A stretch of DNA of 64,000 nucleotides from Anadara kagoshimensis (Eukaryota > Mollusca > Bivalvia > Arcoida > Arcidae): assembly GCA_021292105.1 (NCBI GenBank), contig CM037861.1:32287674-32351673 (forward strand), written 5' to 3'. Under the pieces are notes generated by a model, which was given only the letters and a program-made list of their open reading frames with translations, had not been told where the DNA came from and searched no databases. The position numbers and the translations under genes are program-made. Below, in pieces: positions 35,736 to 46,944 of this stretch (positions are counted from its first letter, which is position 1; each line of letters opens with the position of its first letter).

Positions 35736-38700
35736 TAGATAGATAGATAGATAAGTTTGGACTTTTCCTATATTTCATTCTTCAAGATAACAAAATTGCC
35801 ACCTATAAATTGCACAACATGGACAAATCCTGGTTAACAGCATTCAATGTTCAACTACTGCCTGAGGCAGTGCTGTACAATAGCTTTATTTCATGCTTGT
35901 CTGTCTGGACAAGAGGAAATAAATTTCATGATTAATTTGTCTAAAAAGTTTTTGAGATAAAAATCATGTTTATTTATAAGAGGAACGTTCCAAACTCCAT
36001 ACAGTAGTTAAAATTAAATTTTACCAAAACATGGCTTTTGTTACTTTATGGATTCGTAGGACTTGAGAATTTTAGAGCAAGTTGACTAAAAAAATTCAAG
36101 TTAACAAACAATTAATATTTCGTTGAATTTTCATCCTAAAATTAGTTCGGCTTATCTGAAAATTTGAGATTTTCAAGTTTGAGATAACCCAAGTTATTTT
36201 AGTTAAATACAGAGCAACTTATTCCAGACTTTTTAAAAAAGTTGGACTTATCTGGAAATTTAACATATCTGAGCTCCAGATAACAAAATTCAACAAAATA
36301 TTCATCAAAATCACAAACTGCTTACACCATCCTTTAAATATATATAATATATATAATATATATAATAGCCTTTTCTCAATCAATATTTAACTATCAACTA
36401 TTTATTCTTACCTGGACAAGCTGAAGCTAACATAGGTAAAGCAGTTTTATCAGTTTCTGAGTCTCTGTATCGCCGAACAAACTCACGACAACTTTCCAGT
36501 AAACTAAAGTTCCGGGAAAATGTTGTATCCAGTACATGATGAACTCCTGCGATAAAAAACATATTTCTATAAATATTTATCACCTGACCAATAAGTAGAA
36601 CAATGCAGTTTTATGCCCCAGATAAGATTCCCTCACTTATATCAAGGCAGTCAGTTCAGGTACGATGAAGGAAACTGGTGTACCCAGAGAAATAACCTAT
36701 CTCCTGGCATCTGACAAACTATTTTTTAAAACTAAATTCTGTCATGACTGGGATTCAAACCTAGGCAATGAAAACAATGTGACCTGTAAGTGTGTGCTTT
36801 AGACCGCCAAGGCCCCTGATCAATAAGTGATACATACAAAACAGTACATGTAAAAGGTAATCAACCTTCAGAGGTTAAAAGTATTTTGTAATGGAAGGCC
36901 CAGGACCTTTTGTCTTTATTTTTAGCAGGTTCTACATAAAATTTTAAAAGTCCAGTATCCTTATTGAAAAGTCAATGTGCAATTAAGTAGTCTTATCCAA
37001 GTAAAAAAGGCAGTTTTCTTTAGACTTTTTCAGTCTAGAGTCCCAATGACCTCAGCCTGAGGAATTTTAAACCCTATAACCTTTTACATGTTACAGATTT
37101 GAGTTGCAATGTAAAATGGCCAACTATTTTTGCAAATTTGTGAAAAAATACTATTAACAGGGTCTATATTTTCACCAAATTTGGCTAATAATAATTTTAA
37201 ACTTTTAAAAATCTAGCATAGTGACATTCATACCTAGACTTTTGAAGAATCCATTGAGTTTACATGAAGCCTCTTGAGCAGATAACTTATATTTAGCTGC
37301 CAGTGATGCTCTACTCTGTGGTGATATAGAGACAACTACTGTCTTCTGTCCTTCTGTGTTCCCACTCTGTAATAAAGTTGTGAAAACCAGTTTATCAACA
37401 GCTGTAAGAAGGAAAGTCCATCCTTCTTATAAAGTTTTTAAACAAAGGCCCATGGGCCTTATTGCTCACTTGTAGAATTGGACCTTATTGCTCACCTGAG
37501 TGACATTTCTTGTAGAATTGGGCTCTATTGCTCACCTGAGTGACATTTCTTGTAGAATTTAATTGAATTTTTATAATAGCCGTAATAGAGAATTATGAAT
37601 TTTTTAAATGTCAATTTACCAGCCCTATTTTTTTTTAGTGAAAACACATCTATTTGGCAAAAGTTAAAGATTCTTGACAAACATAATAAACACTATTGGT
37701 ATTACTCCATTCTACTCTGTAGTCTTGTGCTTGCTGTTAAGTCCTTTGTTCATTTCTTTGCTGGGTAATTATTATCAGGTTCATGCTTAGCTGATGTGAA
37801 TCACATGCTATATGCTAAACAATCAAGAATTATCTCCCTTACCTCCTGTAACCTCAGATTTTCTTTAAGTACTTTGTACAATTCTTCCTGACTCTGCTGG
37901 GTAATAAGCACACTCTCAGCTGATGTGATACAACCACTGCATGCTAAACAATCATTCAGTGTTATAGTTGCTTTCTGAAGCTTGGTTGTTGTCCCCGACT
38001 GAAAAATAATGGTAGATATAATTTTAGTGTTAACATTCTGGTTAAGAAAATGATAAGTCAACTACATACATTAGCAGAATTAAATTTAAGATATACTGAT
38101 TTCTGTAAACAGAATTAACCACTTCTTTAACTGGGTTCACCATAGTACATGTTATACCAAGTGATACCAGTTCTTCTATGTGTAAAATTTCATTTCCACA
38201 ATTTGATATGAATTTTCCGCCAAAAAAATCATTTCCGCAAGAAAAAAAGATTTTCTGCATTTTGACTATTTTTCATTTCGTCAATTTACAAGTTGTTTAT
38301 CCTTCAAAACAAGAGAGTTGAGTTGAGTAATGGTGTATAACGTCTCAGTCAAAAATATTTCACTTCAAAACAAGAGACTTTCTATAGGTATATGTATATA
38401 TATGTCCAATATCAAACATGTTTTCCCCCTGCTAGTCTCTGAAGAGGTAAGTTTCATGTTTAACGTATGCTAGGAATAATGACAGTTTCTTCGAAAGGTG
38501 GGGGATAAAAATTCTTTGACATATGAACAGCTGGTTTAGTTTTCTTTTGTCTTTACCTCTGATATGTCATAATAACTACCATCATCTTCAATTTTAATTT
38601 TGCCCACTTTTCCTGGTTTCCTTTCAATTTTAACTGGTTTTACACATTCCTAAAACAAAATATAAATATGTTGTTTAGATGTCCGACTACTATAGGTAAA

Positions 38701-40076
38701 CAACTTTGACCTGTCCACTTGACCTTTCATTCAAAAATTTGTGGATGAGTGCATTTATGTTTAGGAATCACATGGGTTTATTTTGTTTACATAATGCAAA
38801 CAATTATCATGTACCTTGAGTACATATTATTATCAGTGAATCCTATTACTAACTATTGGGTGGATCCTTCTGTATGAATATTTCTAATGAAAGGTCAAGC
38901 AGACAGGTCAATGTTGTTTGACTATTTTGACCATTTTGAATTGAGAAACAATAATCTGTCTACTAAATAAGTCATATTTATGATAGAAAGAATCTTAGTG
39001 AGCAATTCTCACACACCCCACACCAACATATTAGACACTTTCTGAAAAAATGTTCGAGTTCAAAGGACCTTAATTCATTCCGACAAAATTTGAAGGATAG
39101 ATTTATATATAACAATCAGCATGGAACAAAGCATAAACTTGACCTGTAACTCAATGTGGCAAACCTGCATACCAAAAAATCAGTTCAGTAGCTGCAAGTG
39201 TTTAGAGTAAAGTGTGGAAAACTTGTTGGAAAGATGAACAGACAGGTGAAAAACATTGTACCCTCCACAACTTCATTGCATGGAGTTTAAAAATAATAAT
39301 GCATGACTCTGTTGGCTTTCCAAAATCTCTTATGCACCAACAATCTACCCCTTATTTTAATTTTCTTGTTATTATGAAATTCCTGTACTAAATCCAAGTT
39401 TTTTAGACTCACAAGATTATTCGTTATATAGCTCTCTGGAGAAAAAGTTTAGTGTGTTACAACAGTGACAAATATAGCTAGTTACTTTTACAACCACATG
39501 TAAGTATTAGACCATCCTTACACACATGTACACTGTGCGAATATGTTCCAGAGGAACCAGGCCTAGTTTTCATAATCATTACTTAACTAAGATTTTCCTT
39601 AATTTAAATCTAGCAAAACTGAAATCTTAACAATTTTGATATTTGTCAAAGTATTTAATACTTTTAGGTGTCAATTTGAAGATTGCTTTAATTCAAGACA
39701 TGTGTATTCTAGTTTGTCAAAAAAATTATTTTAGTTCCATAAAAGATTGCCAAAATTACCCCAATTTAAGTTAAGGGAAATCATTGTTAATGAATGATTG
39801 TGATACTGGGACCAGACATCTTATTGGAAAAAGATGTGTTGCTGTTTCAATCATCCATGGATGTTCCTACTTTCACTTTCAACAGCTCCAAGTTCCCAAA
39901 AATAACAAACATAAAAGTTGTTTTAAGATGGAAACTGTTGAATCAAAACTAGTGAATCTAAATAAATGTGAATCAAATGTTAACTCTGAAAATAAAAAAC
40001 CGGTATTTACCTGAGACGGCGTGATAAAATCATTTAAATCTGTCAGCTGGAGTGCACCACTGAAGTTGGAAGCCAT
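32221..40076 (-). CDS. CIAO3: Cytosolic iron-sulfur assembly component 3 (NARFL/IOP1/Nar1)
   Basis: [FeFe]-hydrogenase-like protein of the cytosolic Fe-S assembly (CIA) pathway; it links the NUBP1/NUBP2 scaffold to the CIAO1-CIAO2B-MMS19 targeting complex. Nine exons join in phase: 40076-40011, 38649-38557, 37998-37843, 37366-37234, 36546-36412, 35402-35154, 34521-34449, 33269-33138, 32620-32221 (TAA). The product is 478 residues, against about 476 in human. It begins [20 protein letters not shown]. All eight cluster cysteines of the family are present: C24, then C70/C73/C76 in [12 protein letters not shown] for the N-terminal 4Fe-4S cluster, and C193 (ASACPG), C249 (TVMPCFDKK), C396 and C400 (MACPSGC) for the C-terminal cluster. 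It ends in the family's terminal Trp. Introns hold SINEs and MITEs. Nothing suggests a pseudogene. Confidence 0.98.
32700..32985 (+). repeat. SINE family A copy (CIAO3 intron 8)
   Basis: Antisense to CIAO3. It keeps TGGCTCGATACGTGGGAGGT, then AAGCACTCGGCATTTAAAAT and the tail ATATAAGTGAAATAGTTTTG. Confidence 0.75.
33724..33944. mobile_element. MITE-3 copy (CCTTAACTAAGATTTTCC ends)
   Basis: Left TIR GGTTTCACAATTGTTCCTTA, then GCTAAGATTTTCCTTAACTT. The right end is its inverse (TTAAGGAAAATCTTAGATAA, then GGAATGATTTTAAAACCAGG). It lies in CIAO3 intron 7. Other copies: 39551-39814 and 61670-61898. Confidence 0.85.
34140..34390. repeat. Dispersed repeat with GGTCCAGGACCTT ends
   Basis: AAAAGTCCAGGACCTTTTGC at the left and TAGGTCCAGGACCTTGAACC at the right. 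Similar copies are at 36870-37080 and, inverted, 52010-52260. Each carries palindromic GGTCCTGGACC-type motifs; probably another MITE family. Confidence 0.6.
35688..35753. repeat. (GATA)n microsatellite
   Basis: About 16 GATA units with one GATATA interruption, in CIAO3 intron 5. Confidence 0.95.
36600..36815 (-). repeat. SINE family B copy (CIAO3 intron 4)
   Basis: On the minus strand the head reads GGGGCCTTGGCGGTCTAAAG, then box B TAGGTTTGAATCCCAGTCAT. The tail near 36625-36640 reads in reverse as ATATAAGTGAGGGAATCTTA. Confidence 0.8.
38690..38935. mobile_element. MITE-4 copy (CATTGACCTGTCTGCTTGACC ends)
   Basis: Left AACAACTTTGACCTGTCCAC. The right end inverts to AACATTGACCTGTCTGCTTG. 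It lies in CIAO3 intron 1. The better-preserved copy is at 48131-48349. Confidence 0.75.
39551..39814. mobile_element. MITE-3 copy (CIAO3 intron 1)
   Basis: ATAATCATTACTTAACTAAG then ATTTTCCTTAATTTAAAT on the left. TTTAAGTTAAGGGAAATCAT and AATGAATGATTGTGATACTG on the right. More diverged than the 61.7 kb copy. Confidence 0.75.
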
Positions 40077-40257
40077 GGCCAGGCTCCTAGAACGATAAGC
40101 CAATGAAAACTCGTCTAATGTACATGCTTGGTTTATTAACCAATCAGATACTGAGAGACAAACTCGTACGGAAGATACGTGTTTACTTCCGGGAAGAGGC
40201 ATGTTTAGATAATTTTTGCAACATGTAAGTTTCAGGAGAAAATTTACCGTTTCTAAG
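40077..40257. promoter_or_regulatory. Bidirectional promoter between CIAO3 and MLST8
   Basis: Only 181 bp separate the two divergent start codons. The interval holds two CCAAT boxes (40100-40104 and CCAATCAG at 40140-40147) and an ETS/GABP site ACTTCCGG (40185-40192), with no TATA box. NF-Y plus ETS sites are typical of animal bidirectional housekeeping promoters. Transcription start sites cannot be placed by eye. Confidence 0.7.
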
Positions 40258-43200
40258 ATGAGTGGCACGAACGGTGGCAGTGATCCGGTGATTTTAGCCA
40301 CAGCTGGTTATGATCACACCGTCAGATTTTGGCAAGCACACAGCGGGATTTGTTATAGAACTGTGCAACACCCTGATTCTGTATCCTTTTTGGCCTTAGT
40401 AGCTGTTTATATGCAGTGCCATTGGTAATATCGATTTGTATATTCTTATTCTGAGTTTATTTAATGTTTCACATTAACGATTAAAAGTTGCTAAACTTAT
40501 ACTTATTTCCAGCCATATGTTACATAAGGCAGAAACATTCACTTACTTACCACACCTCTAGTCATTTCCATATGATATATAAAGTCAGTTGTGATAAGTC
40601 TCCATTTGATTTATGAGGTGAGTTGAGTATTGGTATTTAACGTCCTAGTCAAGAATATTTCACTTATATCGATACATTGCCAGCTATAGGCAAAGGTGCA
40701 GAAATTTTGCCAGTGGATAATGCACTGATGGCATTATACGTCAGGATTCTTTATTGTGCCACGCCTACTGTTGACACAGGGCCTCGTTTATTTTAAGTTC
40801 CTATCCAAAAGAACCATGACTTTCATTTCATAATGCCAAGTACTTGGAAAAACAACAGTCACTACACTCTTTCCAATCTTGGGTCAGATTCATTGGGGTT
40901 CAAACCCACAACCTCCCACTTATGGAGCGAGCACTCTACAAACCATTGATTTGTGATTACTGGTTATATTTGGTTTACAGATAGTGTGAAAGGTGTTTTT
41001 TGGGGTATGGCTGAAACAATGCACCTACCACATAATAAAATTAAAGAGCAGAATTTGATATACTAGGAAATAACACTCAGACTGACATTTATAATGATTT
41101 ATTTGTTATTTGTTGGTTAACTTACAACTTGGCGCATCGACAGAGGGATATTAATGATATAATCTGTGTGCAAATGTGATCCATTATACAACATATTTTA
41201 CATTTATTTACCTTAACTAAGATTTTCAGCAAGTAAATGCTTTAGAAATTACACCAGATAAACAGCTGATAGCTGCTGCAGGTAAGTAGACAATCTAAAA
41301 TTAGTTAAATTATGTCATTACTGGAAATTTCTTTAATGGAATGGAATTATGGATAGGGTTTTGCTACACCAACAGCTAAACAGTACCACAGATTGGATTG
41401 GATCGATGGTGCTGTATGTCAGGATTTTGTCACTTTTTTGAGATGGTCATGCAGTTCAGGAGTAATCTGGAGTGCCCAAAGAAAACAACCAATCTTCAAC
41501 AATCAAAATGACAAACTTTCTCACACTAATATCTACCCCACTGAGGCTTAAACTTGGGCAGTGACCCATACATTTGAATTTTGGGCCACTAGGAACTGAG
41601 ACCTTCACTATCACAGAATCGTCGTTACATCATCACAAATTTCCATACAACTATCCATGTGGACACAGAGGCTCCTACTACCACAGATTAGTTGTTAATC
41701 ATCACAAATGTCCCTAAAATCCTCTACATGGTTATGAGGCAGTACATTAGGTTAAGTAAATTGGAAACATTTGACAATTGTTCAAATTGTTAAGATTTAA
41801 AAATTGATTTCTAGTTTTATTTTTTATAAGTGAAGATATCTCTATTCTGCTCAGGTACCTGGATTGGTTTCAAGACAACTCATATCCAGGCCAATTCGTA
41901 CCCTTATCCAAGACATCTCCAACCAAAATAATTTGTACCCAACCAGAGACAACAAGGAAACATCTGAAGAAAAATTTGTTTTGATCTTGGAAAATTTAAA
42001 TAATTGTTTTATCTTTAAATTAATAATTTAACTATTTCAAAATGATAAGGCATTGCCCTGTTAAGATTCTATCGTTTATTTCTTTCAGGTTACCAGCACA
42101 TACGAATGTATGATTTAAATACAAATAATCCTAATGCTGTTATTAATTACGATGGTATATCAAAAAATGTGACAGGTGTGGGTTTCCATGCTGACGGTAA
42201 ATGGATGTACACAGGAGGAGAAGATAACTCTGTTAGGATTTGGGATTTAAGGTGACAATCTCTCTCTCTCTCTTTCTCTTTTCTCTCTCTCTCTCAGAGC
42301 TCTTAGATCTTTCTCTAAGCTCTCAGGTTCTCTCTATGCAATTACTGTCAATGAGTGATATTAAATAAGTGATACATGTATACCTAAAGGTTTTAAAGAT
42401 AAACAAGTACTGAATAATTTTTGAAGTCTAAATCTTTGAAGAAAAAGGTGTTTCGAATTAGTAGTATTATTATTTCATATAATGGTCTTGTAGGCACCAA
42501 AGAATCGCATGAATATGTCTTTATTCTCAAAGGTGTACATGTGTAGTAATGATGTGTTTATTTATTTTAATTAATTTTTTTGTAATTACAGGTCAAGAAA
42601 TCTTCAGTGTCAGAGAATATTTCAGGTTAATGCACCTGTAAACTGTGTTTGTTTGCATCCAAATCAGGTAAAAGGATAGAAACATTTTTATTGTGAACAA
42701 GAGCCAGGAATAGCAAATTGAATGAACTGCAAAGCAGTTATGGTAAATTTGCTATTTCTGATTCTATATATAGTGAAAGTTTAATCTGTAGTTCTATATA
42801 GTTATTACAGAGGTGGAGCTTATTGTTTTTAGTTGGTAGTTCATTTCACTTCAGAAAAGAAGTTGAAATAGAAATAAATACCGGTAGCTCAAATGTGTAA
42901 CAGTTAAGGGCACAAACTTATTTTCAGGAGCCATGGGCTAGTCGGCCCTTGCTTATCTTAATTCCTGTCTTATCTGTACAAATTCAAACTACTGTCATAG
43001 AAACACCTTTTTCGAATTAGTAGTATTATTATTTCATATTTTTTATGTTGCAGGGTGAATTGTTTATTGGTGACCAAAGTGGGTCAATTCATGTATGGGA
43101 TTTGAAGACTGATAATAATGAACAGTTGGTAAGAAAACTGATAATAAAATATAAATTTATAATTATTAATGGTGAAATTGGTACCTTGGTGACTGAAGCA

Positions 43201-46200
43201 GTCACATGAATCACATCACATATCACTGACTATGTTTGAATCCTAATCTGCAAATCCTATTGTGAGAAAGATTGTTGGTTTTCTTTGACAAAGAACTCTG
43301 GTTTCCTCCACCCTCTAAGAACTGGTCAACTGGATGTGAGTGAATGGGTTTTGACTGGGGCATAAGTTACAATTATTCTACTTCAATACAAACCACTACA
43401 GTGGCTCTGTTGGTAGAGTACTTGCTCAGTAAGTTGTAGGTTGTGGGTTTGACCGAATCTGACCAAAGGCTTGAAAGTAGGTAGTGACTGTTCTTTTGCC
43501 AAGCATTTGGCATTACGAAATGAAAGTCACAGTTTTTTCGATTGGGAACTTAAAATAAATGAAGTCCCGTGTCACAGTAGTTGTAGCTTGATAAAGAACC
43601 CTGCTGTATTATGCCATCAGCGCAATGCACAGGCAAAATTTCTGCACCTTTGCCTATAGCTGGCAACATCTTGATATAAGTGAAATATTCTTCACTGGGA
43701 CGTTAAACACCATTACTCAACTCAACTCTACTTCAATATACATTGAATATTGTATTTTACATATACATGTATTTGTATTGAAATGTTAAAAATTATGAAA
43801 AATGAAAAATAGATTTTAAAAATTAATGACTGTATATATGGTACAGATAAAATCAAAGCAAACAAAAAATACAAAACAATATTGTGAAAATGTTCTTATA
43901 TTGAAGTTCTTTTCCAAATAGATATTTTCTCATGGAAAATAATTCAGTATACATCTTAAAATCAGATTTTATTTTCCATTTTACATAGATTCCAGAACAG
44001 GATGCATCAATTTTATCCATAAGTATAGATCCAATGGGGACTATGATGGCTGCTGTTAATAATAAGGTTTGTATGTTGTCTGTGGTTTACAAAGACAAAC
44101 AAATAACGAACCATGATAACCTACTCTCAGAGTCACAGTGAATAATACAAAAAGAAATCTTAGAAAATTTATTAACCTTTTTGAATAATGTTTGATATTG
44201 TTTATTTTGTACATGTATGTATTAATAGATTTAAAAGAGTGAAAAAATAAAAAATAAGAATATCATTCAATAATCTTAGATAATGTTTGATATTGTTAAA
44301 AAACAATACCTGTATGTAGTACATATAATTGATTTGAAAAGATTCAATAAAAGAATGTGGCTTTTTTATGCATACTAAGTTTTAGAGATGTTAGATAGGA
44401 CATTCTTTTCTATAATGCAGAAGAAATACATATAATGTAACAAGTTTTACAAAGATGGCAAAATACCATGCTCTTTTGCTTTAAAGAAATCTGCTCACTA
44501 ATATTTCTTAGATTACCTTCCTTAACAGATCTTGCTAACTTTTATTTTTTGTACAATAAAGGATTCTGGCTTTATTTGAGTTATCTAATACATAACTATG
44601 ATATACTTCCATTCTATATAAACAAGTTACTTTTTCTTTCTACTTTTATCAACAAAATGTGGTATGATGAGTGAATGTATGTATGAAGGTTGTATATGTT
44701 TTATAATGTTTGGGAAATAGAGTTTAAAAAACTGTGAATTGTTCATTTTGTGGAGTGCAAATTCTCACCCTTGGAAATCCAAAAAAATTATGAAATTAAT
44801 AATTAATTTATAAAAATACAGTACATGTATTACAATTAATGTTTTATATTTTTAGGGTAACTGTTACATCTGGACCCTCACTGGTGGGCGTGGCAGTGAC
44901 CCAACACAGTTACATCCTAAAGCCAAATTTGAGGCACATAATAGATATGTACTGAGATGTTTGTTTAGTCCAGATTCTACGTAAGTTCATTTTGTTTATG
45001 AATGCCAGACATTAGATCGCTTCATTTAATGATAAAATGTTCTTTATTTATTGTTTTAATCATTATAATTTTATTGCATTTATAACTTTACAGGTTGAGT
45101 TGAGAGTTGAGAAATAGTGTTTAACGTCTCAGTCAAGAATATTTCACTTATATCGAGATGTCACCAGTTATAGGCGAAGGTGTAGAAATTTTGCCTGTGT
45201 ATTGCTTTGATGGCATTATTTAGCAAGGTTCTTTATCGTGGCACATCTACCGTAACACTGTACCTCGTTTATTTTAAGTTTTTATCTGAAAGAACTGTGA
45301 CTTTCATTTCGTAATGCAGAGTGTTTGGCTAAAGCCTAGAATACAAAATTTGGATAAGCAACTGGTTAAGCTTAAAAAAAATGTTTAAAACAATGTGTTA
45401 ATTTCATGGTTTTACCTTTCTGATTTTGATATTATAGATTATTGGCTACAACATCTGCAGATCAAACTACCAAAATCTGGAGAACAGCAGATTTAACTTT
45501 ACTTACAGAATTAAAAGAAAATACACAAAGATGGGTCTGGGACTGTGCATTCAGTGGTGACTCACAATATATTATTACAGGTAAAGATTTAACAACATTT
45601 TGTTTTTTGATTTTAATGTTTACTTGAAATGCCCATTAAAATGGATTTTCATTTTGGTTGTTATGTAGCACTTTTTCAGCATGAACCCAAGGTCAAAGGT
45701 CAGGGTCATGACTTTATTTATGAATATAAGTTTTACCAATCTAAGTCTTAATTATATCTAATGATAATGACATGGGGGTTTCAGATATGAAATTTTCTTG
45801 AAACTGGCAAAATTTACTATTTTGTAAGAGAAAGAATTAAAATTATCTCCCTTTGACATTGATGAATAGTGTCAAACTGTAACAATCCATAAATTGATAT
45901 ACAGGTCTTATCACCACCAGTCATTATTTTACAGTTGAGCATTCCAGGCCTATCAGGCCACATGTTTATGTAGATATTAATACACATGTTTTTTTTTTTT
46001 AAATAATCATAAAATGGATTTTTTCAAGAATAAGAAATATTTGTCTTTTTTAAAAAATGCTTTGTTCAATAACAAAATATGTTTATAATTTTAGCTTCCT
46101 CTGACAATATGGCTAGATTATGGAGTGTAGATACTGGAGAAGTCAAGAAAGAATACAGTGGACATCAGAAGGCTGTCATGTGTCTGGCATTCCGTGATGA

Positions 46201-46213
46201 GTTTGTACAATGA
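40258..46213 (+). CDS. MLST8: Target of rapamycin complex subunit LST8
   Basis: WD40 subunit of TORC1 and TORC2 that binds and stabilises the TOR kinase domain. Nine exons join in phase: 40258-40380, 41230-41281, 42089-42251, 42592-42667, 43054-43128, 43989-44066, 44856-44980, 45438-45580, 46095-46213 (TGA). The product is 317 residues (human 326), one seven-bladed propeller. Blade ends can be read as VRFW, IRMYDL, VRIWDLR, IHVWDLK, CYIWTL, TKIWR and ARLWSV. Near-invariant stretches include [40 protein letters not shown] and [11 protein letters not shown]. The start is chosen by similarity; the preceding ATG at 40223 is followed at once by TAA. The shortfall from human falls mostly in the loop before [12 protein letters not shown]. 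Intron 1 is U12-type; the other introns are ordinary GT-AG. Confidence 0.98.
40381..41229 (+). other. U12-type (minor spliceosome) intron 1 of MLST8
   Basis: The donor reads GTATCCTTTT (40381-40390), an exact match to the U12 5' splice site. The 3' end reads TACCTTAACTAAGATTTTCAG, where CCTTAAC (41211-41217) matches the U12 branch consensus TTCCTTAAC in eight of nine positions counting from 41209. The branch adenine lies about 13 bases before the acceptor, as minor introns require. The other 7 MLST8 introns lack these signals. Confidence 0.92.
40613..40950 (-). repeat. SINE family A, full-length copy (MLST8 intron 1)
   Basis: It sits inside the U12-type intron, antisense to MLST8. On the minus strand: head GTAGAGTGCTCGCTCCATAA, box B GTGGGTTTGAACCCCAATGA, tail ATATAAGTGAAATATTCTTG then ACTAGGACGTTAAATACC. 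Confidence 0.85.
41375..41605 (-). repeat. SINE family B copy (MLST8 intron 2)
   Basis: On the minus strand the head is GTTCCTAGTGGCCCAAAATT. The body has CTCCAGATTACTCCTGAACT. The tail is diverged. Confidence 0.65.
42255..42300 (+). repeat. (CT)n tract just inside MLST8 intron 3
   Basis: A 45-base CT-rich run starts a few bases after the exon-3 donor and ends CTCTCTCTCAG, which resembles a strong 3' splice site. Confidence 0.85.
43170..43735 (+). repeat. Family-B SINE followed head-to-tail by a family-A SINE (MLST8 intron 5)
   Basis: Family B at 43170-43390 (GGTGACTGAAGCAGTC, TGTTTGAATCCTAATCTG, GGTTTCCTCCACC). Family A at 43395-43735 (GTGGCTCTGTTGGTAGAGTA, then the tail ATATAAGTGAAATATTCTTC and TGGGACGTTAAACACC). 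Both are in sense with MLST8. Confidence 0.8.
45098..45345 (-). repeat. SINE family A copy, 5'-truncated (MLST8 intron 7)
   Basis: The tail and body are intact (plus-strand reading TTAACGTCTCAGTCAAGAAT, then TATTTCACTTATATCGAGAT). The tRNA-like head is missing, the pattern expected of incomplete reverse transcription. Confidence 0.8.
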
Positions 46214-46352
46214 TAAAACTATATATATTGGATGTTTTCTCATGCTGGTTTGAAATATGAGCTTGAACCTTTGTGCAAAACTTTCAATTCTACTGATCAT
46301 ATTATATATGGACACAGTTTGTTTCTAAGCAAAGTTAAAGGCCATGATGTTT

Positions 46353-46358
46353 AATAAA
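46353..46358 (+). terminator. Likely MLST8 poly(A) signal
   Basis: AATAAA lies 140 bases after the stop and is followed by a TG/T-rich stretch. A second run, AATAAATAAATAAA near 46754, is an alternative distal site. Confidence 0.5.
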
Positions 46359-46944
46359 TAATGTTTTTATTGTTTTAATCACCTAGATTGAGAAGAAAAT
46401 GTCAGTCCTGGTGTTTTAAGCAGATTATTTGTTAACAAAGAATGATATTGTTGTTGTTATTGAATGGAGATTTTGTGTTCATGAACAGAAAAGACAGAAA
46501 AATGAAAACCATTAATCATGTGTGTGTATTAGATGTTGATTTAATAAATGGTATGGTCAGTTTTGTTTACAAAGGCATACCAGGGAACCTGCTAAGATTG
46601 TGACTTTATATCATTGAGTCATCCGACATACAATAAAATGCAAGTTCATAAGTTCATATAGAGGTTGCCTTTGTAGATTTGTGAGAGGTGGGTGTGTGAA
46701 TTTGATTTTGAATGTGCTAATGTAGTTATGACTGGTTGTTTATTATTGTTGAGAATAAATAAATAAATGTTTGAAATAAATAGGAATAATTGTTTTATAT
46801 TTAGCCATTTTCAGCTATAATGTATCCATAAAAAGACAATTTATCTTATCTCAAAGAATAAACTAAACACAACTCTAGAGAAGTTTGAGCAAATCTTTCT
46901 AATATGCTTTGTACTATAGTATGATTGTGGTGTCTTTCTGAATG

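Noticed and set aside
36398..36583. Minus-strand frame ending CPGKNK treated as a complete exon
   Set aside because: The real CIAO3 exon ends at 36412 within CPG; the trailing residues are intron read-through.
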